Assembly: GCF_024723825.1 (NCBI RefSeq)
Contig: NZ_JANQBQ010000001.1
Location: 620,001-684,000, forward strand
Origin: Romboutsia lituseburensis
GTDB taxonomy: Bacteria > Bacillota > Clostridia > Peptostreptococcales > Peptostreptococcaceae
Reading direction: 5' to 3'
DNA length: 64,000 nt
Position numbers and translations under genes: made by a program. Shown here piece by piece: positions 33,724 through 43,016 of this stretch; position 1 is the stretch's first letter; every line of letters begins with the position of its first letter. A model generated the notes under the pieces. It was given only the letters and a program-made list of their open reading frames with translations. It ran no database searches and had not been told where the DNA came from.

Positions 33724-34737
33724 CTAATACAATGTCAACATCTCCATCAACTCATTTCTAACCTCATACTTCAACCTCTCTGGACTAAGCACAACAGCAT
33801 CCTTACCCAACTGAAACACCCATCTAGCCAAACCTTTACCTACCTTAGCCACAAACCTTCCATTATAACTACCATCACTATTATCAACTATCCTAATATC
33901 ATCACCAAACTCATCTATCATAAAATTAAGCAAATTTCTCTCAAACCTTAACTCAACAACACTCTCCTCACCTGGGAACATTTTAAAACTCTTCTTAGAA
34001 TAAATCGCTGGATTAAAGCCACCCTTACAATCTTCAATCCCATCTAAACATCGAGCTTCACTATCAACAATCTCAATACTCTTCATCCTATCAACCCTGT
34101 AATTAGACAAGTCATCATGCCTCTTGTCAGCAAGAATTAAATAATAATTCTCATTCTTTAAAATAGTAGCTATAGGAGTTACCGTATATCTCTTTTGCAC
34201 ATTTTCCTTATTCAACCTTGGTACTAGATCCCTGCTAGAATTATAATCATAATAACAAAATGATATCTTCTTCTTATCTCTAATTGCTGTATTTATCTTA
34301 TCTATACTGATAAATATCTCTTCATTCTTAGACTTTGATCTATCATCTACAAATACTTGATTACTTAAATCTTTTTTAATGTATATAGAATTTAATTTAC
34401 ATAGCTTGTCTATCAACTCTATAGTTTTCTTCTTAGTAATAAACTTGCTAGATGATATTGAATCTATTAGAATTTTAATTTCATGTTCTTCTAATCTGTG
34501 ATTAATAAAATGATACCCGCCTGTTTCTTCATTGTAAGAGCTTACCTCTAGTCCAATCATCTTCATGTCATTTATATAGGAATATACTGTTCTCCTATCT
34601 ACAGTTACACCTATCCTATTGTGCATGTGATGATTTATTTCTTTTATTGATATTGATGTATTCTCATCAGAGTAAGTACTTAGAATATCTATAAATGTGT
34701 AAAACTTGATATTATTATTAACTTTATTTTGAATCAT
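33724..34737 (-). CDS. WYL-domain transcriptional regulator
   Basis: 337 residues. The N-terminal winged helix (IKEINHHMHNRIGVTVDRRTVYSYINDMK) precedes a WYL domain (KISFCYYDYNS ... YTVTPIATILKNENYYLILAD) and a WCX-like C-terminus (WVFQLGKDAVVLSPERLKYEV). WYL proteins sense nucleic acids or nucleotides and often control defence loci. It lies between the YkgJ-HNH operon and the SLATT/HD-GHKL operon, both on the same strand, so either could be its target. Confidence 0.88.
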   Translation of the reverse strand: MIQNKVNNNIKFYTFIDILSTYSDENTSISIKEINHHMHNRIGVTVDRRTVYSYINDMKMIGLEVSSYNEETGGYHFINHRLEEHEIKILIDSISSSKFITKKKTIELIDKLCKLNSIYIKKDLSNQVFVDDRSKSKNEEIFISIDKINTAIRDKKKISFCYYDYNSSRDLVPRLNKENVQKRYTVTPIATILKNENYYLILADKRHDDLSNYRVDRMKSIEIVDSEARCLDGIEDCKGGFNPAIYSKKSFKMFPGEESVVELRFERNLLNFMIDEFGDDIRIVDNSDGSYNGRFVAKVGKGLARWVFQLGKDAVVLSPERLKYEVRNELMEMLTLY

Positions 34738-34816
34738 CTTATCTCCCTATTTTTCTAAATTTATACAATTTTTTCTTACATATATAATTATATATATTTT
34801 AATAGATTTTCACACT

Positions 34817-34848
34817 AAAACGGTGTACAAATTTATGTACACCATTTT
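34817..34848. terminator. Hairpin between the small HTH-like gene and WYL gene
   Basis: GGTGTACA and TGTACACC form an 8-bp stem with a 6-base loop. Flanking AAAAC and ATTTT extend it. It would end the minus-strand transcript of the gene at 34950. Confidence 0.55.
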
Positions 34849-34949
34849 AAATTCTATCTTTGAATATATATTCTCTTTATTATCCTCAATTTAAATATAA
34901 ATCATCTAGGAAACTAAAATTTAAATATAAATATAATTTAACATAGCCA

Positions 34950-35135
34950 CTATACTTTCATTATCAACTTATCCACACCAAAATTCCTAACCAAAGCCTG
35001 TTCCGTAATAATCCAAGTAGTCCCAATCTTCTTCACATCTACTCCCTCAAGTAGCTTATTCCTTGTCACTTGCTTTCTAAAACAATAATCTTCCTCTGTG
35101 TTTTTACAGACGCATATATTTGCTATAAAATCCAT
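34950..35135 (-). CDS. Small HTH/excisionase-like protein
   Basis: 61 residues. The C-terminal part (VTRNKLLEGVDVKKIGTTWIITEQALVRNFG) resembles the winged part of small excisionase- or AlpA-like DNA-binding proteins, whose end often reads KxGxxWxIT. The N-terminus has three cysteines and does not match a complete domain, so the protein may be truncated. GGTGA precedes the ATG. Confidence 0.45.
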   Translation of the reverse strand: MDFIANICVCKNTEEDYCFRKQVTRNKLLEGVDVKKIGTTWIITEQALVRNFGVDKLIMKV

Positions 35136-35310
35136 TTATTCACCAGCATTGGATAGCGGAGCAACGGTTTTATCCAATGCGGTATACCAAGCAGTAATAT
35201 CTATTGCATCCACAAGGTAAATAGACTCGTCTGTTAATATGAGAAATGCACATTAAATTCCCCCTAATGTAACTTATTTATAACGTGAATGGCTATTATT
35301 TCTATACACA
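35136..35310. repeat. Hairpin and intergenic sequence
   Basis: GCATTGGATA (35146-35155) and TATCCAATGC (35171-35180) form a perfect 10-bp stem around GCGGAGCAACGGTTT. It is richer in GC than its surroundings and carries GCAACGG like the repeat family A/B. The rest shows no gene. Confidence 0.45.
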
Positions 35311-35342
35311 AAAACGAACTCTAGTCACCTAGAGTTCGTTTT
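35311..35342. terminator. Strong bidirectional terminator
   Basis: AAAACGAACTCTAG and CTAGAGTTCGTTTT form a perfect 14-bp stem with a TCAC loop, with T runs on both strands. It ends the minus-strand HD-GHKL operon about 45 bases after its stop. Confidence 0.8.
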
Positions 35343-35385
35343 TGTTGATGGATATACCTTTATTTTGAGGCAGCCCATTTTATAT

Positions 35386-38300
35386 TTATATATTTATAAT
35401 ATCAAAATATTCACCTATTAAAGCTTGGTACTTTTCTGATATCTCTTCTTTTGATATTTCATTTTTAATAACACGGTATTTGAACACATGGTCTACCAGT
35501 CTCTTATAATCATCCCTATTTATGATACTATCTATAAATGCTTTTTTGCTCTTAAAATCACTTATATGCTCCCCATCATTTGCTATCATAGGTGATATTA
35601 TACTAATTTTACTATTATGATTTCCATTTCCATATACACATAAATCTTCATATCCTTTTATACAAGGTATCTCTAATCTATTTATTTTTCTCCCTGAATA
35701 TAAGTTATCTTCCTCTGAATTTATTAATATTAATGACTTTATGTAAAATTTTCTGGTATCTTCATCCATATCCACATAAAATTTATCTAATTCTCTTCTG
35801 TTATTAAAAGTAAATTCATTTTTAAAATAAATAAACACATCTTTGTCATCTATTTTCTTATATTTAATTTTATCATTACCAAATTTTTTAAGTATAGATG
35901 TAAGAATAGGGTCTATAACTATAATCTCTTCATCTATTAGAGCATTTTCTTTATTTATCCATGTTTGCATAAGTTCAAAGTCATACTTATCATGGCTTTT
36001 CATAAAATTATCTATATTTAAGCAAACTAGCTTAGGATATTTGTCTATTAATTCTATAAATCTAACTTCATTATATTCATATATTCCATCTTTGCTAAGC
36101 TTTAATACAGCAACTAAATCTATTATTAAGTTATCATAATTTAGTATTTTCTTATATATCTTCTTATGTAAGGAATCAAATTTATTTAGCACACTATATT
36201 TAAGCATATATCTATATAAATTTAACCTTATAGGTGGTATAGTTTCCTTTTCAAACATATCCATAAATAAATTTAACTTTACCGATGGTATAATTTCCTT
36301 TTCTGAGATATCCCTAAGCTTATCCATTGTTTTATCAAAGTAAAATTTTTCTGCTTCTTCAAGTATCTTTTTTAGATCATCTATACCATATTTAGTTAAT
36401 TTACTTCTATCTATCTTTAAGCTCTTCTTTGTGTCAAATCCATGTATATCTACATGCATACTATTATATAAACCAATTAACTCTCTATTTACGTAACAGC
36501 CTTTAAATGATATCTCCGTTAATGCTCTAGGATAAATTTCTAAATCTTCATTATATTCTTTAATGTCTATATATACACTGTTTTCTTTATCCCATATATA
36601 AACGATGCTTAAATCTTCAAGTATATGATACATATACTTTTTGTCTACGTTACTATCTTCTTCAAATAATTTTCCTATATATGGACCTATAGGTTCTCTG
36701 CATATATCTTTTATATTTTCAACTGTATCTTTTACTTCTAGAGGAAATATATTTTTTCCTATATTCTCATTTATATAGTCCTCAACTCTATATTGAGTTA
36801 TATTCTGCTGTGAAAATATATCGTAGTTATTTTCTATATAATCCCATGTTTTACTACCTAAACTGTATTTATAATATTTAGAACCACTAAATTCTATATG
36901 AAATTCAGTTCCTCGTTTTATTTTTTTGTTTGTCGATTTTACATTTATATAACTTTCTCTTTTAGATGATGTAAAGTCTATCTCAAGTATTCCGTCTCTA
37001 TCAGACTTAGTAAAAGCTTTAACCTCATCCGTTACCAAAAAAGCTGATTGTATACCTATACCAAATCCACCTGTTGGCCTTAACCATAATGGCATTTCTT
37101 TAGTTTCATGCTTATACTTTTTTCTAAAATCATAGCTATTTCCAACATTGCACATGTTTTTTAAATCTTCAATACTAATTCCAGTACCTCTATCTTTTAT
37201 AATTACTTTTATATCATGCTCGCCTTTAGCTTCTAATTTTACTTCTATCTTGTAATTATCATATATTCTAGAATCTATATCAAAAGGTGTTAGATTCCTT
37301 ATTCCTTTTTTTAGTCCATCCTCAGTTATCCATGAATCATATATTCCTTCTTTTAAATCTTTAAATAACTGTATTTTACTAGCATCAAGTGCATTTTGTA
37401 TAAATTCTCTTATAAAAGTAAGTTCATTTGAGTAAATATTAGATCCTTTTAATATATAAAATGCTTTTTCTTGAGATATTTCAAATTTTAAGTCAGATAA
37501 GTTATGTTCATCTAACTTTCCATTTAATAATAGTTCTTTTTTATTTAATTTAGGTGGATACCATCCTATTTCTGGTGGTATTATATCGCTCCAACCCATA
37601 GTTACATTCTTTATCTCAGATTCAATATATTCTATCCATCTTCTAGCTTCTCTATAAACTTCGCTACTACTACAATCATATCTTACTTCTATATTCTCAG
37701 GCATAATTAATACATGTCTTACTGACTGATGCTTTTCTTTATGATTTTTAGATGTCTCTGCCATATATCCAGTAACTTTTTCTGTATATTCATTGAACCG
37801 TCCATTATCTAAATCAAGAACATCACCTAATCTTATAAGTTCTGCTATAAATCTTGGATGAATATAGTCACTATTGTATCCATTAGATATATAATCAAGT
37901 TTAAGTATATCTTCAAAACTTTGAGTATGCATAAATGCTATTTCGGCTATTATACTAACTAATCTTTTATGTATAAGTCCATTTTGAGTTAAATCTAATT
38001 CCCATTCATTTAATTGACTTAGATATTCTTTAGTTAGTAATGAATGTTTCCCTCTAAAATATGACGATATAATCTCTATAGCATGTTTTCTAATTTCTAG
38101 TGGCCATGTATTTTCTACGTTATTTATATTATCTTTAAAATTATTTATATACTTACAAGCCTCGCTTAAATTTATATCATATGATTCTTCACTTTCTTTA
38201 ATAAAATCTTGGAATTCATCACTTTTCCATTCATCTTCAATCTTTGAATATAATAATGCCATTCCAAAATCATGTAAGTATGCACAATTCAATATTAACC

Positions 38301-38550
38301 ATGTATCCGTAGGTGATAACCTTTCTATTCTTTCTTTTCCAAGTAACATCTCTATATTAGTAATTATGCTTTCTGAATGACTATCATCATGTAAGCTATA
38401 ATGAGGATAGTTAATAGATACATTCCTTAAAATTTGCTTATATGTTTTTTTACTGAGTTCCCATGATGAACATAAGTTTTTATATTCATCATTAGATTCA
38501 CATATCTTATTTAAATGAGTTTCTAATTTATAGTTATATTTATTCTCCAT
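35386..38550 (-). CDS. HD-domain / GHKL (Hsp90-like) ATPase, likely conflict-system protein
   Basis: About 1054 residues. The N-terminal HD-type phosphohydrolase or nucleotide-binding domain shows LHDDSH at 53-58, LHDFG at 92-96, and a later R...LGDVLDLDNGRF near 238-251. A GHKL ATPase follows: N-box REFIQNALDAS (381-391), G1 DRGTGIS (453-459) and G2 GGFGIGI (494-500). The C-terminal 500 residues are not recognised. HD plus Hsp90-like ATPase proteins are known in bacterial conflict systems (HD-CE type). AGGGGAAG decides the ATG at 38550. It overlaps the SLATT gene by 11 bases, so they are coupled. Confidence 0.75.
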   Translation of the reverse strand: MENKYNYKLETHLNKICESNDEYKNLCSSWELSKKTYKQILRNVSINYPHYSLHDDSHSESIITNIEMLLGKERIERLSPTDTWLILNCAYLHDFGMALLYSKIEDEWKSDEFQDFIKESEESYDINLSEACKYINNFKDNINNVENTWPLEIRKHAIEIISSYFRGKHSLLTKEYLSQLNEWELDLTQNGLIHKRLVSIIAEIAFMHTQSFEDILKLDYISNGYNSDYIHPRFIAELIRLGDVLDLDNGRFNEYTEKVTGYMAETSKNHKEKHQSVRHVLIMPENIEVRYDCSSSEVYREARRWIEYIESEIKNVTMGWSDIIPPEIGWYPPKLNKKELLLNGKLDEHNLSDLKFEISQEKAFYILKGSNIYSNELTFIREFIQNALDASKIQLFKDLKEGIYDSWITEDGLKKGIRNLTPFDIDSRIYDNYKIEVKLEAKGEHDIKVIIKDRGTGISIEDLKNMCNVGNSYDFRKKYKHETKEMPLWLRPTGGFGIGIQSAFLVTDEVKAFTKSDRDGILEIDFTSSKRESYINVKSTNKKIKRGTEFHIEFSGSKYYKYSLGSKTWDYIENNYDIFSQQNITQYRVEDYINENIGKNIFPLEVKDTVENIKDICREPIGPYIGKLFEEDSNVDKKYMYHILEDLSIVYIWDKENSVYIDIKEYNEDLEIYPRALTEISFKGCYVNRELIGLYNSMHVDIHGFDTKKSLKIDRSKLTKYGIDDLKKILEEAEKFYFDKTMDKLRDISEKEIIPSVKLNLFMDMFEKETIPPIRLNLYRYMLKYSVLNKFDSLHKKIYKKILNYDNLIIDLVAVLKLSKDGIYEYNEVRFIELIDKYPKLVCLNIDNFMKSHDKYDFELMQTWINKENALIDEEIIVIDPILTSILKKFGNDKIKYKKIDDKDVFIYFKNEFTFNNRRELDKFYVDMDEDTRKFYIKSLILINSEEDNLYSGRKINRLEIPCIKGYEDLCVYGNGNHNSKISIISPMIANDGEHISDFKSKKAFIDSIINRDDYKRLVDHVFKYRVIKNEISKEEISEKYQALIGEYFDIINI

Positions 38551-39064
38551 CGTTATCTTCCCCTTTATTATCATTTTCTTCTTTAAATTTATCTAATTTC
38601 CATAATCCTCTTTCATCATCAATTATAGATTCTATATTTCTTATTAGTTGTTTTTCTCTATTATCTTTAGAATATATCCCTACTTGTCCGTTGAATAATG
38701 AGCATTGTGACTTTATTAGTTCAACATGATTTCTATACCTAAACCAAGTATCCTTCATTGTAAATAAAGTTAATATACCTGTAATTATAGTTGCTATAGT
38801 AGATATTCCAGTTATAATTATTGGTGAATCATCAAGTCCTAACTGATTTATAAAAGGTATAGATGCATTTATAACAAGTAGAATCACACTTAATGTATAA
38901 AATAATCTTTTATAAAAGGTTGCTTTATTTATATACCAAGATAATATATGGTCTATTCTATTTTTTATATATTCATCTTGTATCTTTGATGTATACATTT
39001 CTAATGATTCTTTTTCTTTACTTAATGTATTTATTCCTAAATTTTCACAAGTTCTATCAAACAT
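38540..39064 (-). CDS. SLATT/DUF4231-like two-TM effector
   Basis: 174 residues. Two membrane helices (about 54-72 and 82-101) are flanked by cytosolic helices, with WYINKATFYKRLFY before the first and RYRNHVELIK after the second. This is the layout of SLATT-type 2TM proteins, which are thought to form pores and kill the cell when their partner senses infection. There is no signal peptide. It is the first gene of a two-gene operon with the HD-GHKL protein, which overlaps it. Confidence 0.7.
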   Translation of the reverse strand: MFDRTCENLGINTLSKEKESLEMYTSKIQDEYIKNRIDHILSWYINKATFYKRLFYTLSVILLVINASIPFINQLGLDDSPIIITGISTIATIITGILTLFTMKDTWFRYRNHVELIKSQCSLFNGQVGIYSKDNREKQLIRNIESIIDDERGLWKLDKFKEENDNKGEDNDGE

Positions 39065-39348
39065 AATATCCCCTCTTTTTTAATAGTCGTTTAAATTTCA
39101 AATTATATTTTACCATATTTTTCAATAATCTATTTTACTTTTAATCCTAAACTACATATTTTTTTCAAGTATCATGACATTTACACAAAGACAACCCCTC
39201 AGGTCTATCTTATAGTACTGTATATTATTCTCCAAATTTACGCTACTATATCGCTTCTAACTATTATAAAATACATCCATTCTGGTACAAATCATACCTT
39301 TATTTAATACTATAATATATAGGAACAAACTTCATGGAGGTGGCATAT
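39065..39348. other. Divergent region upstream of SLATT and ABC genes
   Basis: About 280 AT-rich bases with promoters for both directions. From about 39304 it is duplicated at 28315. CTATAATATATAGG may contain a -10 box for the ABC operon. I looked for a thiamine riboswitch core and saw none. Confidence 0.4.
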
Positions 39349-40101
39349 ATGAATGAAATTGTAAAAGTTACAGATTTATCTCAGACCTTTTACACCAAGG
39401 AAGGGGAACTGGAAGTTCTAAAAGACATCAATTTTTCCTTAAACGAAGGACAAATACTTACACTACTTGGACCATCTGGTTCTGGTAAATCAACTATTCT
39501 TAATATATTAACTAAACTTTTAAAACCAACTAGCGGTGACGTTGTTATAAAGGGTAATATCGGATATATGTTTCAAAAGGATCATCTGCTAGAATGGCGA
39601 AATATCATGGATAATATAACTATCGGTCTAGAAATTCAAAATAATAAAACTAAAGAATCTATTGAACAAGTGGAAAAACTATTAAAAACTTACGGCCTAT
39701 GGGAATACCGCTATATGTATCCTAAAGAACTATCAGGTGGTATGAGACAACGTGTGGCTCTTATCAGAACATTAGCTGTTAATCCTGATATATTACTTCT
39801 TGATGAGCCATTCTCTGCTCTTGATTATCAAACAAGGTTACTTGTTAGTGATGATGTTTTTAAGATAATTAAAAATGAAAACAAATCTGCTATATTAGTT
39901 ACTCATGATATAAGTGAAGCTATATCAATGTCTGATGTAGTTGTAGCTTTATCTAAGCGCCCTGCTACAGTTAAAAATATTTACAACATAGACCTAAGAC
40001 AAAATGAAGATCTTACACCACTTCAAACTCGTAAAGTTCCTGAGTTCCAAAATTATTTTGACATACTATGGAAGGAGCTGGATTCAAATGAGACTAAGTA
40101 A
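39349..40101 (+). CDS. ABC transporter ATPase (NitT/TauT-like)
   Basis: 250 residues. Walker A GPSGSGKST, Q-loop in GYMFQKDHLLEW, signature LSGGMRQR, Walker B LLLDEPFSALD and the switch histidine ILVTHDIS are all present. It resembles ATPases of nitrate/sulfonate/thiamine-precursor importers. GGAGGTGG precedes the ATG at 39349, so the ATG at 39334 is rejected. It overlaps the permease gene by 14 bases. No substrate-binding protein gene adjoins it, but fragments of one lie at 59951 and 62180. The 5' part was copied to 28315. Confidence 0.92.
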   Translation: MNEIVKVTDLSQTFYTKEGELEVLKDINFSLNEGQILTLLGPSGSGKSTILNILTKLLKPTSGDVVIKGNIGYMFQKDHLLEWRNIMDNITIGLEIQNNKTKESIEQVEKLLKTYGLWEYRYMYPKELSGGMRQRVALIRTLAVNPDILLLDEPFSALDYQTRLLVSDDVFKIIKNENKSAILVTHDISEAISMSDVVVALSKRPATVKNIYNIDLRQNEDLTPLQTRKVPEFQNYFDILWKELDSNETK

Positions 40102-40891
40102 AGATTCTGAAGGATATTTAAACTATATAAAAACAGTTAAAAAAAATAAAATAAAGATATTAATTTCTCAAATCTTACTTCTTGTAGGATTTATAGCTCT
40201 TTGGGAAGTTCTAGCTAATTTCAAAGTTATAAATACTTTCTTATTTAGTAAACCTAGTGATATATATCATTTATTTATGACATATGTACAAAATGGAGAA
40301 TTAATGACACACATATGGATTTCTGTATATGAAACTGTACTAGGACTTGTAATTGGTACAGTACTTGGTATATTAATAGCTATAGCCCTTTGGTGGTCTG
40401 AAAGACTTTCTAAAATTTTAGATCCATTCTTAGTAGTTTTAAATGCTTTGCCTAAAACTGCTCTAGCTCCTATTATAATAGTTTGGGCTGGTGCTGGTAT
40501 AACAGGTATAGTTGTTACTGCTGTTACTATATCAGTAGTTGTTACTATTTTATCTGCATATAACTATTTTATAAATGTTGATGAGGAAAAAGTTAAAATG
40601 TTAAGAAGTTTTGGAGCATCTAAGAGTCAAATTTTATTCAAGCTTATAATTCCATCTAATATAGGTAACTTGATAAACCTTACTAAAATTAATATAGGTA
40701 TGGCTTGGGTTGGAGTTATAGTTGGTGAGTTCTTAGTATCTCGTGCTGGTATTGGTTATTTGATTGTTTATGGTAGCCAGGTATTTAAACTAGACTTAGT
40801 AATGATGGGTGTATTTGTATTAGCATTTTGCGCATGGATCATGTATGAAATTTTAAATATTATAGAAAAAATTTATAACTCTAGAAGATAA
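40088..40891 (+). CDS. ABC transporter permease (NitT/TauT-like)
   Basis: 267 residues with about six membrane helices. The EAA loop reads EEKVKMLRSFGASKSQILFKLIIPS, which binds the ATPase. AAGGAGCTGG within the end of the ATPase gene is its ribosome binding site. The substrate is unknown; the family imports sulfonates, nitrate or thiamine precursors. It is followed at once by a terminator, so the operon has just two genes. Confidence 0.92.
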   Translation: MRLSKDSEGYLNYIKTVKKNKIKILISQILLLVGFIALWEVLANFKVINTFLFSKPSDIYHLFMTYVQNGELMTHIWISVYETVLGLVIGTVLGILIAIALWWSERLSKILDPFLVVLNALPKTALAPIIIVWAGAGITGIVVTAVTISVVVTILSAYNYFINVDEEKVKMLRSFGASKSQILFKLIIPSNIGNLINLTKINIGMAWVGVIVGEFLVSRAGIGYLIVYGSQVFKLDLVMMGVFVLAFCAWIMYEILNIIEKIYNSRR

Positions 40892-40892
40892 A

Positions 40893-40930
40893 ACAAAGGG
40901 GGCTATCTCTTAATAGAGATATGCCCCCTT
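40893..40930. terminator. Strong bidirectional terminator
   Basis: AAAGGGGGC and GCCCCCTTT pair, with an inner ATCTCT/AGAGAT stem, flanked by T runs on both strands. It separates the convergent permease and MATE genes. Confidence 0.85.
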
Positions 40931-40948
40931 TTAAATTATATAAAAATA

Positions 40949-42316
40949 TTAATTTTCTTCTTTTAAAGTATAATTTTCTAATTTATTTTCCTTTGGAATA
41001 ACATTAAATAATAGTATTGATGAGAACACTAGCATAATCATGTCTGTTATTGGCTGTGCATAGATAAATCCATTAAATCCAAGTACTTTATTTAATATAA
41101 CTAAAAGAGGCATATAAAGTATTCCTTGTCTTGATATAGATAAGATAAATGCAACAACAACTTTACCCATTGATTGTGCTGACGTTGTAGCTATCATTTG
41201 ACCACCTACAAAAGGAAGTGAAATTATTAGTGCTCTAAGTATAATTGCACCTTTATTTATAACTTCAGCATCACTTGTAAATAATCCAATTAATGAATTA
41301 GCAAATACTCCAAATACTAAAGCTAAAGTTATTCCTATTATAGAAGTTATTATTATTCCCTTTTTTATAATCTCTTTTACCCTGGCTGTGTTATCACTTC
41401 CATAATTATATCCAACTAAAGGTTGACATCCTGCTGAAAATCCCATAAATACAAAAGTACCTATAGTCATTATCTTCATAGCAACACCCATACCAGCAAC
41501 TGTCAATGTTCCATATCCTATAGCTATATTATTTGCAATAACTGTAGCTACTCCCATTAACATTTGATTTAAAGATGCAGGAACTCCTATTGTAAATATT
41601 TCTTTAAATATATTTTTATCATATCTAAACTTCTTTAAATTTATTTTTAAAGTTGTTTTTGAACTTAAAAATGCATACATAAAGTATAATAGTGTTGATG
41701 TTTGACCTATTACAGTAGCTATAGCAGCTCCTGATATTTGAAGATTAAATCCAAATATTAAAACAGGATCTAATATTATGTTAACAACTGTACCTAATGT
41801 AAGGCCTATTACTGATTGCATTATATTTCCTTCTGAACGAAGAAGTTGACCAAGTGCATAACTACACATAACAGGTATTGCACCTATAAACATTATAACT
41901 ATATATTTGTAAGTATAGTCAAGCGTAGCATCATTTGCACCCAATCCTTTTGCTATCATAGGAGACATAAATATACCGCCTATCATAACTACTATACTCA
42001 TAATAATTAAAATTCCAACTGCTATTGATATAGTTTTATTAGCTTCCTCATAATCTTTTTGACCAATACATCTTGATATATATGATGATGAACCAGAACC
42101 AACTATTCCTGCTATTGCCATTAACATCATAAATACAGGAAGTGATATATTTGCTGCTGCTAATTGATTAGAATCATTTAACATTCCTATAAAATACGTA
42201 TCTACTAAGTTATATAAAACTTGAATCATCATACCCATAACCATAGGTATAGATAGTTTTAGTATAGCTTTTGAAACTTTTTCATCTCTTAAAAGTACTA
42301 TTTTTTTATCTTCCAT
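40949..42316 (-). CDS. MATE-family multidrug efflux pump
   Basis: 455 residues with about twelve membrane helices in two related halves. Family landmarks include IPMVMGMMIQVLYNLVDTYFIG in the first helix and GCQPLVGYNYGS in the second half. MATE pumps export cationic drugs using sodium or protons. It lies 16 bases after the MarR gene, in the same operon, so MarR probably controls its own pump. Confidence 0.93.
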   Translation of the reverse strand: MEDKKIVLLRDEKVSKAILKLSIPMVMGMMIQVLYNLVDTYFIGMLNDSNQLAAANISLPVFMMLMAIAGIVGSGSSSYISRCIGQKDYEEANKTISIAVGILIIMSIVVMIGGIFMSPMIAKGLGANDATLDYTYKYIVIMFIGAIPVMCSYALGQLLRSEGNIMQSVIGLTLGTVVNIILDPVLIFGFNLQISGAAIATVIGQTSTLLYFMYAFLSSKTTLKINLKKFRYDKNIFKEIFTIGVPASLNQMLMGVATVIANNIAIGYGTLTVAGMGVAMKIMTIGTFVFMGFSAGCQPLVGYNYGSDNTARVKEIIKKGIIITSIIGITLALVFGVFANSLIGLFTSDAEVINKGAIILRALIISLPFVGGQMIATTSAQSMGKVVVAFILSISRQGILYMPLLVILNKVLGFNGFIYAQPITDMIMLVFSSILLFNVIPKENKLENYTLKEEN

Positions 42317-42332
42317 TTTCCTACTCCTATTT

Positions 42333-42779
42333 CTATTTAATATTTTTTTTATTTTTCATACAAAATTTAGCGATTAATTTTAATGCTTCATTTATTTCTT
42401 GTCTTTCATTTTCTTCAATGTTGTTGAACATATTATTTATACCACTGTATAAATTTTCTTCTAACTTAATTGCCATTTCTGTTCCTTTTTGTGTTAATTC
42501 TAAATTTGTTGATCTTTTATCATTTTCATCTTTAATTTTTAATATATATCCATTCTTAATTAAAGTATCAACAGATGTTGTAAAAGCACCCTTTTGAATC
42601 CCTATATAAGAATTAATTTTACTCATTTGTCTATGTTCATGTTTATATACAAATAATAAAATTTTTGAATGTGTTTCATTAAGATTAGAGTCTATTTCTT
42701 TTATTGATGAATACTTAAATATATTTTTTGTAAAGTGATGTATTATCATAAAGTTTTCTATAAAATCTAAATTTTTCAT
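42333..42779 (-). CDS. MarR-family regulator
   Basis: 148 residues with a winged helix-turn-helix (INSYIGIQKGAFTTSVDTLIKNGYILKIKDENDKRSTNLELT), including the wing DENDKRS typical of MarR. It lies first in an operon with the MATE pump. Two identical palindromes upstream are its likely operators. Confidence 0.9.
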   Translation of the reverse strand: MKNLDFIENFMIIHHFTKNIFKYSSIKEIDSNLNETHSKILLFVYKHEHRQMSKINSYIGIQKGAFTTSVDTLIKNGYILKIKDENDKRSTNLELTQKGTEMAIKLEENLYSGINNMFNNIEENERQEINEALKLIAKFCMKNKKNIK

Positions 42780-42798
42780 ATGCTATCCTTTCTAATTG

Positions 42799-42872
42799 GT
42801 TTTATTTAAAACTAATATTTATTTATAATTTACCCTAGAAAAATAGTTTTAAACAAAAGTTTTATTTAAAAC
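42799..42872. promoter_or_regulatory. Duplicated MarR operator
   Basis: GTTTTA-TT-TAAAAC occurs twice, at 42799-42812 and 42859-42872, exactly 60 bases apart, both within the region upstream of marR. A degenerate third copy (TAGTTTTAAACAAAA) lies beside the second. Each is a perfect palindrome with a two-base centre, suited to a dimeric MarR protein. Confidence 0.7.
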
Positions 42873-42967
42873 TATTTTTTATTATCTTAAATCATAGCTC
42901 TTTATTTATAAAAATGCAAACTCTCCTTTAACTATTTATATAAATCATGAAAGTTTTCCATTAAAAC

Positions 42968-42995
42968 AAGGACACCCAAAATGGTGTCCTTTTCT
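42968..42995. terminator. Terminator of the immunity-like gene array
   Basis: AAGGACACC and GGTGTCCTT form a 9-bp stem with a 6-base loop. It lies 22 bases after the end of the last minus-strand gene of the array, with T tracts on both strands. Confidence 0.7.
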
Positions 42996-43016
42996 TGGCA
43001 TTAACTATTATCGATC

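Noticed and set aside
39180-39340. Possible thiamine (TPP) riboswitch upstream of the ABC operon
   Set aside because: I looked for the conserved CUGAGA and neighbouring stems and did not find them; only GACAACCCCTCAGGTC is present.
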